Positions 25,524 through 35,173 are shown, counted from the stretch's first letter. The stretch is DNA of 64,000 nucleotides from Microbacterium sp. 1S1 (GCF_008271365.1 NZ_CP043430.1:1798001-1862000); one strand, 5' to 3'. Translations and numbers: made by a program. Notes: a model not told the origin generated them from the letters alone.

Positions 25524-27002
25524 ATGTCCGATTCCGCCGTTCCCGTAGCCGTCGACTCCGGATCCACCGATTCCGCGGCGTCCGCCGCCGCTGCGCTGCT
25601 CGCCCGCATCCAGGCCCCGCACGGCGAGGGTCGCGAGATCCCCGACGCCGCGACGCGGGAGATCATCGGACGCGCGCCCGTGGCCACGGTCGAGGACCTC
25701 GACGAGGCCATCGCCCGCGCGAAGGCCGCACAGCCCGCGTGGGAGGCGCTCGGACACGAGAAGCGGAGCGATCTCCTCCTGGCCGCGGCCGACGCCATCG
25801 ACGCGAACGCCGAAGGACTCGCCTACCTCCTCTCGCGTGAGCAGGGGAAGCCGCTCAACGGTCCCAACGCGCGGTTCGAGCTCGGCGCGTGCTCGGCCTG
25901 GCTGCGCACCAACGCGACCACCGTCCTGGAGCCGCAGGTGCTCGTCGATGACGAGACGCTGCACGCGGAGCTCGTCTACAAGGCGGCCGGTGTGGTCGGG
26001 GCCATCGGGCCCTGGAACTGGCCGCTCATGATCACGATCTGGCAGATCGGGCCGTCGCTGCGCATGGGCAACACGGTCGTCGCGAAGCCCAGCGAGTACA
26101 CGCCGCTGAGCGTGCTGGCGCTGCTCGCCGTGATGAACGACGTGCTGCCCGCCGATGTCCTCATCGGCGTCTCCGGCGACCGCGAGGTGGGCGCCCGCCT
26201 CGCCTCTCACCCTGACATCGCCAAGATCATGTTCACCGGTTCGACGGCCACCGGTCGCCGCATCATCGAGAGCTCCGCGGGCAACCTCGCCCGCCTCACG
26301 CTGGAGCTGGGCGGCAACGACGCCGGCATCGTGCTTCCCGGGACGGACCCCGCCGCGATCGCGGAAGACCTCTTCTGGGGCGCGTTCATCAACACCGGTC
26401 AGACCTGCGCCGCCATGAAGCGCCTCTACGTGCACGACTCCGTGTACGACGGGGTCGTGGACGCGCTCGCCGCGATCGCCGAGCAGGTGCCGATGGGCAA
26501 CGGCCTCGACGAAGGCAACGTCCTCGGTCCGCTGCAGAACCGCCCGCAGTTCGACATCGTCAGCCGCCTCGTCGACGACGCGAGGAGCCGCGGCGCCCGG
26601 ATCGTCACCGGCGGCGAGCCGGCCTCCGACCTGGGCGAACTGTTCTATCGGCCCACCATCGTCGCCGACATCGACAATGACGCCGCGCTCGTCCAGGAGG
26701 AGCAGTTCGGTCCCGCGCTCCCGGTCATCCGCTACAGCGACGTCGACGAAGCGTTCGCCCTCGCGAACGCCCTCGACGTCGGCCTCGGAGCCTCGGTCTG
26801 GGCGAGCGACCCGGAGGAGGCGCGCGCGGTCGCCGCGCGCATGCAGTCCGGCACCGTGTGGATCAACTCGCACGGCGGTCTGCATCCCATGGTGCCGTTC
26901 GGCGGCGTGAAGAGCTCGGGCTACGGGCTGGAGTTCGGCGTCGAGGGGCTCAAGTCCGTCGCCGTCACCCAGGTCGTCTCTGGCCCCGGCCGGAAGGCCT
27001 GA
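25524..27002 (+). CDS. NAD(P)-dependent aldehyde dehydrogenase
   Basis: A 492-residue aldehyde dehydrogenase with Glu261 (LELGGNDAG) and Cys295 (NTGQTCAAMKR) as catalytic residues and the cofactor-binding FTGSTATGR motif at 238-246. GAAGGAG precedes the ATG at 25524. The GMC oxidoreductase gene follows after two bases, which resembles alcohol/choline oxidation pairs where the first enzyme makes an aldehyde and the dehydrogenase makes the acid. Another option is oxidation of phenylacetaldehyde from the amine oxidase at 48.6-50.6 kb. The substrate cannot be told from the sequence. Confidence 0.94.
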   Translation: MSDSAVPVAVDSGSTDSAASAAAALLARIQAPHGEGREIPDAATREIIGRAPVATVEDLDEAIARAKAAQPAWEALGHEKRSDLLLAAADAIDANAEGLAYLLSREQGKPLNGPNARFELGACSAWLRTNATTVLEPQVLVDDETLHAELVYKAAGVVGAIGPWNWPLMITIWQIGPSLRMGNTVVAKPSEYTPLSVLALLAVMNDVLPADVLIGVSGDREVGARLASHPDIAKIMFTGSTATGRRIIESSAGNLARLTLELGGNDAGIVLPGTDPAAIAEDLFWGAFINTGQTCAAMKRLYVHDSVYDGVVDALAAIAEQVPMGNGLDEGNVLGPLQNRPQFDIVSRLVDDARSRGARIVTGGEPASDLGELFYRPTIVADIDNDAALVQEEQFGPALPVIRYSDVDEAFALANALDVGLGASVWASDPEEARAVAARMQSGTVWINSHGGLHPMVPFGGVKSSGYGLEFGVEGLKSVAVTQVVSGPGRKA

Positions 27003-27004
27003 GG

Positions 27005-28495
27005 GTGGCCGGCACGAACAACGGCGCGGTGCGTTCGGCCGTCGTCGTCGGTGCCGGGACGTCCGGGGCAATCGTGGCTCGGCGCCTCGTGGACGCGGGT
27101 GTCGCGGTGACGCTCGTCGAGGCGGGCGGCTATGACACGAACCCGGCCATCCACGACCCGTCGCGCGCGGGCGAACTCTGGCACTCGACCGAGGACTGGG
27201 ACTTCTTCACCGTGCCGCAGCCGCACGCCGGCGATCGCCGACTCCATCTGCCGCGCGGGAAGGTCACGGGTGGATCGCACGCGCTGAACGCCATGATCTG
27301 GGTGCGGGGCGCGGCCTCGGACTACGACGCGTGGGAGTCGGCGGGCGCGACCGGCTGGGGCTGGGCCGATGTCGAGCCGGTCTTCGACGCCATCGAGAAC
27401 GACCTCCTGCCCGTGACGGACGCCTACGCGCTCTCACCCATCCAGGCCTCGATCATCGACGCGGCGGTGGAGGAGGGCCTGCCACGCAACCCGAACTACA
27501 ACGGGGGCACGCTCGACGGCGTGTCGCAGGAGCAGGTGACGATCAGGGACGGCCGCCGCGTCAACACGTGGACGGCCTACGCGCAGCCCGTGGCCGATCG
27601 CATGACGATCCTCACCGGTCGTGCCGTTCACTCCGTCATCGTGCGTGACGGCCGCGCGGTCGGCATCCGGCTGGGGGAGGGGGACGAAACGGAAGAGGTG
27701 TTCGCTGACGAGGTCATCCTCTCTGCGGGAGCCCTCGGCACGCCCGTCATCCTGCTCCGTTCGGGGATCGGCCCGGCCGACGAGCTGACGGCGCTGGGCA
27801 TCGAGGTCGTGCACGACGCCCCCGGCGTCGGCAAGAACCTGCATGACCATCTTCTCTCGCCCGTGATCTTCGCGACCGAGAAGCAGCCCGTCGGCCCGCC
27901 GCAGCCGGGAGTCTCCGTCACACAGAGCCACCTGTTCTGGCGCAGCCGCGAGGGGCTCGCCCAACCGGACACGCAGCCCATCCACTTCTCCGTGCCGATG
28001 TGGGGGGAGTTGGAGCCCCGCGGCACGGACGGGTTCACTCTCATGGCGGGTCTGGTCACGCCCTACAGCCGCGGGGAGCTGCGTCTCACCGGTCCCGGGC
28101 TCGACGACCTGCCGCACATCGACCTGGCGGCGCTGGAGGACCAGCGCGACGCCGACGCCCTCGCCGCCTCCGTGCGCCAGTGCCGTCGCATCGGCAGGCA
28201 GCCCGCGCTGGCCGAGGAGTGGGGTGCCGTTGAGGTCTACCCCGGTCTCGAGGTCGCGGACGACGACGTGGAGGAGTGGGTGCGGCGGACCGCCATCACC
28301 TACCACCACCAGGTCGGTACCTGCCGCATGGGAGCCGACCCCGGATCCGTGGTGGATCCGCAGCTCCGGGTGCGCGGGATCGCCGGTCTCCGGGTGATCG
28401 ACGCCTCGGTCATGCCGACCGTGCCCACCGGCAACACCAACGCGCCCGCTGCCATGATCGGCGAACGCGGCGCGCGGTTCCTCCTCGCCGGCTGA
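27005..28495 (+). CDS. GMC-family FAD-dependent oxidoreductase
   Basis: This 496-residue flavoprotein has the N-terminal FAD site VVVGAGTSGAIVARRL (about 13-28), the GMC signature LPRGKVTGGSHALNAMIWVRG, and the C-terminal active-site region ITYHHQVGTCRMG with VPTGNTNAPAAMIGERGA. Relatives oxidise choline, glucose or other alcohols. GTG at 27005 follows the aldehyde dehydrogenase stop by two bases and has GAGG just before it, so the two are coupled. The substrate is unknown; pairing with an aldehyde dehydrogenase suggests a primary alcohol. Confidence 0.92.
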   Translation: MAGTNNGAVRSAVVVGAGTSGAIVARRLVDAGVAVTLVEAGGYDTNPAIHDPSRAGELWHSTEDWDFFTVPQPHAGDRRLHLPRGKVTGGSHALNAMIWVRGAASDYDAWESAGATGWGWADVEPVFDAIENDLLPVTDAYALSPIQASIIDAAVEEGLPRNPNYNGGTLDGVSQEQVTIRDGRRVNTWTAYAQPVADRMTILTGRAVHSVIVRDGRAVGIRLGEGDETEEVFADEVILSAGALGTPVILLRSGIGPADELTALGIEVVHDAPGVGKNLHDHLLSPVIFATEKQPVGPPQPGVSVTQSHLFWRSREGLAQPDTQPIHFSVPMWGELEPRGTDGFTLMAGLVTPYSRGELRLTGPGLDDLPHIDLAALEDQRDADALAASVRQCRRIGRQPALAEEWGAVEVYPGLEVADDDVEEWVRRTAITYHHQVGTCRMGADPGSVVDPQLRVRGIAGLRVIDASVMPTVPTGNTNAPAAMIGERGARFLLAG

Positions 28496-28515
28496 GGGGA
28501 GGACGGCGAGGGGAC

Positions 28516-28548
28516 GCGGGGCGATCACGGCTGTCGCGATCGCCCCGC
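28516..28548. terminator. Bidirectional terminator after the GMC gene
   Basis: GCGGGGCGATC (28516-28526) pairs perfectly with GATCGCCCCGC (28538-28548) across an 11-base loop, between convergent genes ending at 28495 and 28560. Confidence 0.65.
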
Positions 28549-28559
28549 GCTCCTGCGTG

Positions 28560-28931
28560 TCAGCGGGTGAGCAGCGTCACGGCCACGAGCGCGAGGGCGA
28601 CGAGACCGAAGCCGGTCGCGAACACCGTCAGCGCGAGCGGGAGGCCGCCGCCCGGCAGCGGCCCGCGCGCCCGGGCGGTGAGCACCGCGGTCGCCCGGCG
28701 CTGCCGCCGCCGCGCGGCGATCCAGAGCAGCGCCGCCGTGCCGACACCCAGCACGCCAGGCACGAGGCCCCACCCCTCGGCGCCGGTCGGGAGCACGAGG
28801 GGGAAGACCCGCAGCGACAGCAGCGAGCCGACCGCGATCGCGAGGGCCGTGCGCCGCCACGCCAGCTCCGTGCGCTCCGGCTGCAGTCCCGGGTCGAACA
28901 GATCGGGTGCGGGGGTGCCGGGAGTGGTCAT
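28560..28931 (-). CDS. DUF202 family small membrane protein
   Basis: A 123-residue protein beginning with PGLQPERTELAWRRTALAI, the DUF202 signature, followed by three hydrophobic helices (about 30-50, 60-77 and 100-120). DUF202 proteins are small membrane proteins of unknown function. The ATG at 28931 lies 13 bases after the stop of a second DUF202 gene, so the two paralogues form one short operon and may act as a pair. An arginine-rich loop (ARRRQRRATA) lies on the cytoplasmic side. Confidence 0.85.
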   Translation of the reverse strand: MTTPGTPAPDLFDPGLQPERTELAWRRTALAIAVGSLLSLRVFPLVLPTGAEGWGLVPGVLGVGTAALLWIAARRRQRRATAVLTARARGPLPGGGLPLALTVFATGFGLVALALVAVTLLTR

Positions 28932-28944
28932 GGTCAGGGCTCCG

Positions 28945-29301
28945 TCAGCGCCACAGCACGCCGGCGAGGACGAGCAGCCCCGTCGTGACGACGACCACCG
29001 CGAGCACCACTGCCGACAGGGCGCCGGGCAGCGGGCGTCCCTGCCGGAGCGCACGCTCCGCCCGCATCCACTCGAACCATGCGATCGGCGCCACCGCCGT
29101 GCCGGCGATCATCAGCAGCAGCGAAGCGGCCAGCCGGAACCCCGGGTGCAGGTCGAGGCCGAGGACCTCGAGCGCGACGCCGCCCGCGATCAGCGCCAGG
29201 CCGGTCCGGGTCCACGCCAGGAACGTGCGTTCGTTGGCGAGGGAGAAGCGCGGATCGGGCTCGTCCCCGACCCGGTAGACGGAGGCGGGGAAGCGGCGCA
29301 T
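28945..29301 (-). CDS. DUF202 family membrane protein (YidH-like)
   Basis: The 118-residue protein starts MRRFPASVYRVGDEPDPRFSLANERTFLAWTRTGLALIAGG, the YidH/DUF202 signature, and has three transmembrane helices. It precedes the second DUF202 gene. No Shine-Dalgarno sequence is seen; instead TACGAT ends six bases before the ATG, the spacing of a -10 box for a leaderless transcript. Function is unknown. Confidence 0.87.
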   Translation of the reverse strand: MRRFPASVYRVGDEPDPRFSLANERTFLAWTRTGLALIAGGVALEVLGLDLHPGFRLAASLLLMIAGTAVAPIAWFEWMRAERALRQGRPLPGALSAVVLAVVVVTTGLLVLAGVLWR

Positions 29302-29326
29302 GCGCCCATCGTACGGCGCGGCCCGC

Positions 29327-30970
29327 TCAGCGCTCGTACACCGTGCGCCCGGCGAACCACGTCGAGAGGACCGCGGTGTGCACGATCTCCTCCGCCGGTC
29401 CGCCGATCGCGTCCCGTTCCAGGATCACGAAGTCGGCCGACTTCCCGGGGGTCAGCGAACCGGTCTCGGCGCCGAGCCCCATCGCGGTCGCGGCGTTGAT
29501 CGTGAAGACCTCCAGGGCTTCTTGCGCGGAGATCGCCTGCTCGGGCCACAGCGCGCCCGCGGCCCGGCCGAGGGGATCGGCGCGCGTCACGAGCCCCTGC
29601 AGCCCCTCGAGCGTGTTCGGCGACTCGCTCACCGGCCAGTCCGAGCCGCCGGCCACGAGGGCTCCGGCATCGAGGAGGGCACGGTTGGGCTGGGAGTGTT
29701 CGGCCCGGTCGCCCAGCACGTCCGCCAGCGCCTGGGGGATCACGCCCGGGTACCAGATGAACGGAGAGATGTCGGCGGAGACGCCCAGCGCCGCGAGGCG
29801 GGGGATGTCGCTCTCCGCCAGGAACTGCCCGTGCGCGATCTGCACCGGCGTCGCGACGCCCTCCGCGCGCACGCGCTCGGTGGCGTCGAGCACGAGCCGT
29901 GCGGACCCGTCACCGGTGCAGTGGACCTTGGCCCCCAGACCGCGTGCGGCGACAGCCCGGAGCCAGTCGGTGAGCTCGTCGAGGGTCATGGTCGTCTCGC
30001 CATGGAAGTGCGCGCCGTGCACCGGGTCGGCCGGATACGGGTCGAGGAACGAGGCCGTCCGGGCGGGCGGCACGCCGTCGAGGAAGATCTTCACGAAGTC
30101 CGGGCGATGGTGCGGAGTGCGGAACTCCTCGCCGCGGTCGAGCAGAGGAGCTCCGATCGGGTCGAATCCGAAGATCTCGTCGTTGATGAGGAGCGAGGAG
30201 ACCACCCAGGCGTGCAGCTCGCCGGCCCGGTCGAGCCCGGCGAGCGCGGCGAGGATGTCGACGGAGACGCCCGCGTCCTGGAACGCCGTGATCCCGAAGG
30301 AGTTCAGCAGCTCGATGCCGCGACGGGAGGCCGCGGCGTGCTGCTGCGGGGTGAGTCCGCCGCTGCGGTCGTACGCTTCCTGCACCGGGATGCCGGCGGC
30401 CTCCAGGAGCACGCCGGTGGGGGTGCCGTCGTCGGGGTCGAGCAGCGTCACCCCGGAGGTCGGGATGCTGTCCGCCGTGATCCCGGCGAGCTCCAGGGCC
30501 CGGGTGCTGGCCCAGCGGTTGTGGCGGGAGTCCTCCATGAGCGCCACGGGTCGTCCGCCCGCCGCCTCGTCCAGCCGCCGCCGCGTGGCGGTGTTCGCCA
30601 GCGTCGGGAGCAGGGTCGTGGCCACGGCGCCGCCGACGATCCAGGCGTCCTCCGGCAGGGTCTGCGCCTTCTCGCGCACCCGGTCGAGGATCTCGTCGAG
30701 CGTCAGGGACGGGGCGAGCGACAGCTCGAAGAGCTCGGTCCGTCCGGCGAGCGCGTGGTGGTTGTGCACGTCCACGAAGCCCGGGTAGACGGCCGCGTCG
30801 CCGACCTCGACGACCTGCGTGCGGCGGCCCCGGAACGCCTCCACGTCGGCGCGGTCGCCGACGGCGAGGATCCGTCCATCGCGCACGGCGAAGGCCTCGG
30901 CGCGCGGGCGGGCCCGGTCGGACGTACGGATCACCGAGCCGGTGACGAGGAGGTCGGCGACGTCGGTCAT
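29327..30970 (-). CDS. Amidohydrolase of the YtcJ-like metal-dependent family
   Basis: This 547-residue protein has the amidohydrolase layout: a beta-sandwich lid, then a TIM barrel with metal ligands in FVDVHNHHALAG (near residue 64), a lysine segment DFVKIFLDGVPP, histidines in GLGAKVHCTGDGSARLVLDA and QIAHGQFL, and the late aspartate in GGSDWPVSESPN. YtcJ-type enzymes are hydrolytic but poorly characterised. It follows the MoaF-like gene after one base (start 30970, preceding stop 30972-30974), so it belongs to the APC permease-MoaF-amidohydrolase operon. A nitrogenous substrate imported by the permease is plausible. Confidence 0.88.
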   Translation of the reverse strand: MTDVADLLVTGSVIRTSDRARPRAEAFAVRDGRILAVGDRADVEAFRGRRTQVVEVGDAAVYPGFVDVHNHHALAGRTELFELSLAPSLTLDEILDRVREKAQTLPEDAWIVGGAVATTLLPTLANTATRRRLDEAAGGRPVALMEDSRHNRWASTRALELAGITADSIPTSGVTLLDPDDGTPTGVLLEAAGIPVQEAYDRSGGLTPQQHAAASRRGIELLNSFGITAFQDAGVSVDILAALAGLDRAGELHAWVVSSLLINDEIFGFDPIGAPLLDRGEEFRTPHHRPDFVKIFLDGVPPARTASFLDPYPADPVHGAHFHGETTMTLDELTDWLRAVAARGLGAKVHCTGDGSARLVLDATERVRAEGVATPVQIAHGQFLAESDIPRLAALGVSADISPFIWYPGVIPQALADVLGDRAEHSQPNRALLDAGALVAGGSDWPVSESPNTLEGLQGLVTRADPLGRAAGALWPEQAISAQEALEVFTINAATAMGLGAETGSLTPGKSADFVILERDAIGGPAEEIVHTAVLSTWFAGRTVYER

Positions 30971-30971
30971 G

Positions 30972-31811
30972 TCAGGCGTCTCCGAAGGTCGCGGGCTCGA
31001 GCGCGGGCGTGTGGTGGGTGGTCGACAGCAGGCGGCCGTGTGCGCCGAACGTGAAGTGCGTCGGCACCTCACCCGTCTCGTCCAGGCCGAACAGCACGCC
31101 GTGGGAGCGGATCGCGTTCACGTCGCGGTGGTCCGCGATCGTCACCGAGGCGCAGGGGATCACCTTCTCGCGCCACGCGAAGATGTAGATCCCGGGGCGC
31201 ACCTCCCACACGCTGTTCTCGTCCGTGTCGGCGAGCCCGCGCTCGGGACCGGCGAGGCACTGCCACGAGTACCAGCGGGGCGAGAGGTACACGTGCTCGT
31301 AGGCGTGCTCCTCGCTGTAGATCCACTCCACGCGGCGGCCGATCAGGGTGGTCGTGGGGGCGGCCTCGGTGCCGGTGACGTCGGTGCCCTCGATGGTGCC
31401 CGGGGCGAAGTGATGCTGCATCCGGGTGCGGCCCTGCTCCGGCGCGGGGAGGATCTCGGAGATCACCGCGAGGGAGCGCCCGTGACGCAGGTCGAGCACG
31501 AGCGAGACGGCCTCGTTCGGGAGGTAGCGGTGATGGAACTGGACGAAGTAGAGCTCGTCGTCGACCTCGAAAGCCTCGTAGTCGTCGGTATCGGACGCCG
31601 CCTCGGTGGGATCTTCCGCGCCGGGCCGGTACTCCCAGGCGACCGTCGACTCCTCGAAGCGGTGGACGATGCGGGTGCCGCGGGCGTCGACGACGGAGAT
31701 CTCACGCCCGCTCAGAGCGGTGCTGTGCGGAGCCTTGTTGGCATCGAAGCCGGGGGCGAGCCCTTCGAGCGGGAGCCAGGTGGAGGTGTCGGCGGGATTC
31801 AGGGTCGTCAT
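30972..31811 (-). CDS. MoaF-family protein 1
   Basis: A 279-residue protein with two lipocalin-like halves of the MoaF family; characteristic stretches are EWIYSEEHAYEHVYLSPRWY, SWQCLAGPERG and VHRFEESTVAWEY. Despite the name, MoaF is not a molybdenum cofactor enzyme; it was found in the monoamine (tyramine) regulon of Klebsiella. AAGGAAGGAA lies upstream of the ATG at 31811. It lies between the APC permease and the amidohydrolase in one operon. A second member is encoded at 41054-41842; both share YEHVYxSxRYxWQCL but are otherwise diverged. Confidence 0.8.
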   Translation of the reverse strand: MTTLNPADTSTWLPLEGLAPGFDANKAPHSTALSGREISVVDARGTRIVHRFEESTVAWEYRPGAEDPTEAASDTDDYEAFEVDDELYFVQFHHRYLPNEAVSLVLDLRHGRSLAVISEILPAPEQGRTRMQHHFAPGTIEGTDVTGTEAAPTTTLIGRRVEWIYSEEHAYEHVYLSPRWYSWQCLAGPERGLADTDENSVWEVRPGIYIFAWREKVIPCASVTIADHRDVNAIRSHGVLFGLDETGEVPTHFTFGAHGRLLSTTHHTPALEPATFGDA

Positions 31812-31846
31812 GGGGTTTCCTTCCTTCGGAGAACGGGATGGGAGCG

Positions 31847-33301
31847 TCAGCGGGTGCTGAACTGCTCCAGATCGGTGGCGAGGCCGTCGTAGACGGCGGG
31901 CTTCGCGCGGCGGAGATACGCGGCATAGACGATGCCGCCGATCAGGGCGAGCACGAGCAGCAGCGGCATCAGGCGGATGGCGAGCTCCTCGGAGCCGGCG
32001 ACGATGTTGAAGTTCACGATCGCCAGGATCGAGATGGCCGCGATACCGAGGAAGCCGATGCCCGGTGCGACGAACGTGCTCCACCAGCGCGGGTCGTTCC
32101 GACGCCGGAAGTACACGACGATCGAGATCGCCGCGAGTCCCTGCAGGATGAGCACACTGAGGGTGCCGAAGCCGAGCATGGCGGGCACGAGCGTGACGAT
32201 GGGGTCGGCGCCGGCGAGGGCGAACAGGATCGCCACGATCGCCGCGAAGCCCGCCTGCACGATGCCCGCGAGCTGCGGGGCGCCGTTCGGGCGGGTGCGG
32301 GCGAGGGCCTGCGGGAGGATCCTCGCGCGACCCAGCGAGTACAGGTAGCGGGTCGCCGAGTTGTGGAATGCGAGCATCGCCGCGAACAGGCTCACCAGGA
32401 GCAGCACCATCATCACGGTCGTGAGCGGTCCACCCAGGTACTGCTGCGAGAGCGAGAAGATGAGGTCGCCGGTGGGCAGATGCTCGAGCGCGGTGGCCTG
32501 CGCCTGCGCGACGCCCGTCGCGCTCACCACGGCCCAGGTCGTGACGCCGAGGATCACACCGATCGCGATGATCGAGGTGTACGTCGCCCGCGGGATGGTG
32601 CGCAGCGGCTGCTTGGCCTCTTCGCTGAACAGCGCCGTGGCCTCGAACCCGAGGAAGCCGGTCGCCGCGAGGAGCAGCCCGATGGGCAGCGAGCCGGAGA
32701 ACACCGCCTCCGGGCTGAACGCCGCGACGTCGTAGCCGGTCTGCACGAGCACGGAGACGTCGAACACGACGAGCATGAGCACCTCGAGCACGAGGCATAC
32801 GCCGAGGACCTTCGAGCTGAAGTCGACGCCGATCCGCGCGAGGACGAAGCACACGACGATCGACAGCAGCCCCCAGACGAGCCAGTGCACGTCGAGCCCG
32901 GTGAGGTCGCGGATGATCGTCTGCATGAAGAAGCCGCTGGTGCCGATCGTGCCGACGACGAAGAAGTTGTAGCCGAGCGTCGCGATCAGGCCCGCGACGA
33001 GTCCGCCGGTGCGGCCGAGACCTTTTACGACGAACGCGTAGAAGCCCCCAGCGTTCACGAGCTGCTTCGACATCTGGGCATAGCCGACCGCGAACAGCAG
33101 CAGGATGGCCGCGACGAGGAAGAACGACATCGGCGTGCCGCCGCCGTTGCCCAGCGCGATGGCGAGGGAGGCGACGACGACGATCCCGGTCAGCGGCGCG
33201 ACGGCGGCCAGGACGAGGAAGACGATGCCGGCGACGCCGAGGGCGCCGGGGCGGAGGGAGGTGTGGTGCGGCGTCGTGGGTGCGGAGGTCTGCTCTGCCA
33301 C
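31847..33301 (-). CDS. APC-superfamily amino acid or amine permease
   Basis: A 484-residue protein with about twelve hydrophobic helices and the APC start LGVAGIVFLVLAAVAPLTGI. TGFLGFEATALFSEEAKQP is the conserved helix 6-loop region of this superfamily. Members import amino acids, polyamines or ethanolamine by proton exchange. The start is GTG 33301, with AAAGGAG upstream; an in-frame extension further upstream is non-coding in character. It heads the operon with MoaF-family protein 1 and the amidohydrolase, and is divergent from an SDR gene. The substrate is not evident. Confidence 0.92.
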   Translation of the reverse strand: MAEQTSAPTTPHHTSLRPGALGVAGIVFLVLAAVAPLTGIVVVASLAIALGNGGGTPMSFFLVAAILLLFAVGYAQMSKQLVNAGGFYAFVVKGLGRTGGLVAGLIATLGYNFFVVGTIGTSGFFMQTIIRDLTGLDVHWLVWGLLSIVVCFVLARIGVDFSSKVLGVCLVLEVLMLVVFDVSVLVQTGYDVAAFSPEAVFSGSLPIGLLLAATGFLGFEATALFSEEAKQPLRTIPRATYTSIIAIGVILGVTTWAVVSATGVAQAQATALEHLPTGDLIFSLSQQYLGGPLTTVMMVLLLVSLFAAMLAFHNSATRYLYSLGRARILPQALARTRPNGAPQLAGIVQAGFAAIVAILFALAGADPIVTLVPAMLGFGTLSVLILQGLAAISIVVYFRRRNDPRWWSTFVAPGIGFLGIAAISILAIVNFNIVAGSEELAIRLMPLLLVLALIGGIVYAAYLRRAKPAVYDGLATDLEQFSTR

Positions 33302-33544
33302 GTCGGCTCCTTTGCTCGGGTGACGGCCGTGCGGACACGGCATCGACGACGAGGGGAATCGTCGATAGAGCGAGTCTGCTCGTCGCTCCGCGCCGGCGTT
33401 TGACCGTGAGCGAAGGACGATGGTGCCAGCGCGCACACCCCGGCGGCGGACGTGCGACCTCTCCGCGGCGCAGAGCAGGATGACCGGGACGACACCGCTG
33501 TCTCGTCGGCGCCGCTCGGCGCCGGACCGCGGTCGGAGGACGCG

Positions 33545-34294
33545 ATGGACCTGCAGCTCGGCGGCACGACGGCCCTCGTCACGGGAGCCGCCAGCGGCAT
33601 CGGCCGTGCCGTCGCCGGAGCGCTCGGGGCCGAGGGGGCGCGGGTCGCGTTGCTCGACCGGGATGCCGCCGCTCTCCGGGACGCGGCCCAGGAGGCCGGT
33701 GTCGATCCGGTGCTGCTCGCCGCCGACGTCACGGACGAGCAGCAGGTGGCCGCCGCTGTCGACGCCGGTGTCCGCGCGCTGGGCGGTCTCGATGCCGTGG
33801 TCTGCTGCGCCGGGATTTCCGGCCCCGTGGGGACACCGATCGAGGAGACCGCGCTCGCGGCGTGGAACCGCGTCCTCGCCGTCAACGTCACCGGGGCGTT
33901 CCTCGTCCTCAAGCACGCGCTGCCTTCGCTCCGGGCCTCGGCGGCGGCCTCCGTCGTACTGCTGGCCAGTGACTCGGCCGTCGTGGCTTCACCGGGCATG
34001 GCCCCGTACGCCGCGTCGAAGGCCGCGCTCGTCCAATTCGGGAGGGCGCTGTCCGTCGACCTCGCCGGCACCGGGGTCCGGGTGAACGCGGTCGCGCCGT
34101 CCATCGTCGACACCCCGATGAGCCGTGGAGACCTCGGTGCGGCCGCTTTCGACGCGCCCGCCTTCCCGGTGCAGAGCGCCGACGACGTCGCAGCCCACGT
34201 GGCCTACCTCGTCTCCCCGCGGAGCCGGGCGATCAACGGAACCACCCTCCTCAGCGACTTCGGGTACACCGCCCGGTCAGGATTCCCCGCCTGA
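33545..34294 (+). CDS. SDR-family oxidoreductase
   Basis: A 249-residue classical short-chain dehydrogenase. The cofactor glycine motif is TGAASGIGRAV (14-24), with an aspartate in LLDRD indicating NAD preference. The catalytic residues lie in VVLLASDSAVV and YAASKAALV. GGAGG lies upstream of the ATG at 33545. It is divergent from the APC permease operon and is followed by a second SDR 53 bases later. In Klebsiella the monoamine regulon pairs an SDR-type MoaE with MoaF, so a comparable role with the neighbouring MoaF proteins is possible but unproven. Confidence 0.9.
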   Translation: MDLQLGGTTALVTGAASGIGRAVAGALGAEGARVALLDRDAAALRDAAQEAGVDPVLLAADVTDEQQVAAAVDAGVRALGGLDAVVCCAGISGPVGTPIEETALAAWNRVLAVNVTGAFLVLKHALPSLRASAAASVVLLASDSAVVASPGMAPYAASKAALVQFGRALSVDLAGTGVRVNAVAPSIVDTPMSRGDLGAAAFDAPAFPVQSADDVAAHVAYLVSPRSRAINGTTLLSDFGYTARSGFPA

Positions 34295-34347
34295 CGCGAC
34301 CGCGTCCGGCCTCACCGCGCACGCGCGCAGAACACACAGGAGCACAC

Positions 34348-35163
34348 ATGGCAACCGTGGTCGGATCGAGCGTCTCCGGACGTGTCGTCGTCATCACCGG
34401 AGGAGGCACGGGCATCGGCGCGGCGGTCGCGGAACGGTTCGCGGCCGAAGGAGCGCACGTCGTCGTGGTGGGCCGCCGCCCCGAGCCGCTGCACGAGGTG
34501 GAGCGGGCCGTCGGGGCCTTCCCCGTCGTCGCGGACGCGGCGGACACCGCGTCGGCGCAGGCCGCCATCGCCGAGATCCTCGCGCGGTTCGGCCGCATCG
34601 ACGTGCTCGTCGCGAACGCCGGGGGACACGGCTTCTCCCCGGTCGCCGAGACGGACGATGCGAGCTGGGATGCCGCGATCCGCGCCAACCTCACCACCGC
34701 GTTCGTGATGGCGCGGGAGGCGCTGCCGGCGCTGATCGAGGCCAAGGGGCAGGTGGTGGTCGTCTCATCGCTGGCCGGGCTCTTCGCGGGACCGTCGGTG
34801 GCCGGGTACACGGTCGGCAAGCACGCCCTGATCGGTCTCACCCGGACGCTCGCGCGCGACTACGGTCGCCACGGCGTGCGCGTGAACGCGATCTGCCCCG
34901 GGTGGGTGCAGACGCCCATGGCCGACGAGGAGATGGACGAGTTCGCCGCGCACGCGGGCCTCGGCTCCCGGGAGGAGGGCTACGCCACGGTCACCGCCGA
35001 CGTGCCGCTGCGCCGCCCGGCGCGGCCCGCCGAGATCGCCTCCGTCGTGCGGTTCCTCGGGTCGGGGGAGTCGTCGTACGTCACCGGCGCCGTGATCGTG
35101 GCGGACGGCGGGTCCCACGTGGTCGACGTGCCGACCATCGCCTTCGACCACGCCGGGATGTAG
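34348..35163 (+). CDS. SDR-family oxidoreductase
   Basis: A 271-residue short-chain dehydrogenase with TGGGTGIGAAVAERF as cofactor motif, an arginine after strand 2 (VVGRRPEPL) that points to NADP, NAGG in the fourth strand, and the catalytic serine and tyrosine-lysine in VVVSSLAG and GYTVGKHALIG. The C-terminus YVTGAVIVADGGSHV is typical. AGGAG precedes the ATG. The second SDR of a tandem pair, it presumably acts in the same pathway as its neighbour. The substrate is unknown. Confidence 0.9.
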   Translation: MATVVGSSVSGRVVVITGGGTGIGAAVAERFAAEGAHVVVVGRRPEPLHEVERAVGAFPVVADAADTASAQAAIAEILARFGRIDVLVANAGGHGFSPVAETDDASWDAAIRANLTTAFVMAREALPALIEAKGQVVVVSSLAGLFAGPSVAGYTVGKHALIGLTRTLARDYGRHGVRVNAICPGWVQTPMADEEMDEFAAHAGLGSREEGYATVTADVPLRRPARPAEIASVVRFLGSGESSYVTGAVIVADGGSHVVDVPTIAFDHAGM

Positions 35164-35173
35164 CGCAGGGTCA

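Noticed and set aside
30972..31811. Molybdenum cofactor biosynthesis role for the MoaF-like proteins
   Set aside because: No molybdopterin genes nearby; the family name derives from the monoamine regulon.
33302..33544. Additional gene between the APC permease and the SDR
   Set aside because: The 243-base divergent region has only short, motif-free open frames; it is probably promoter sequence.
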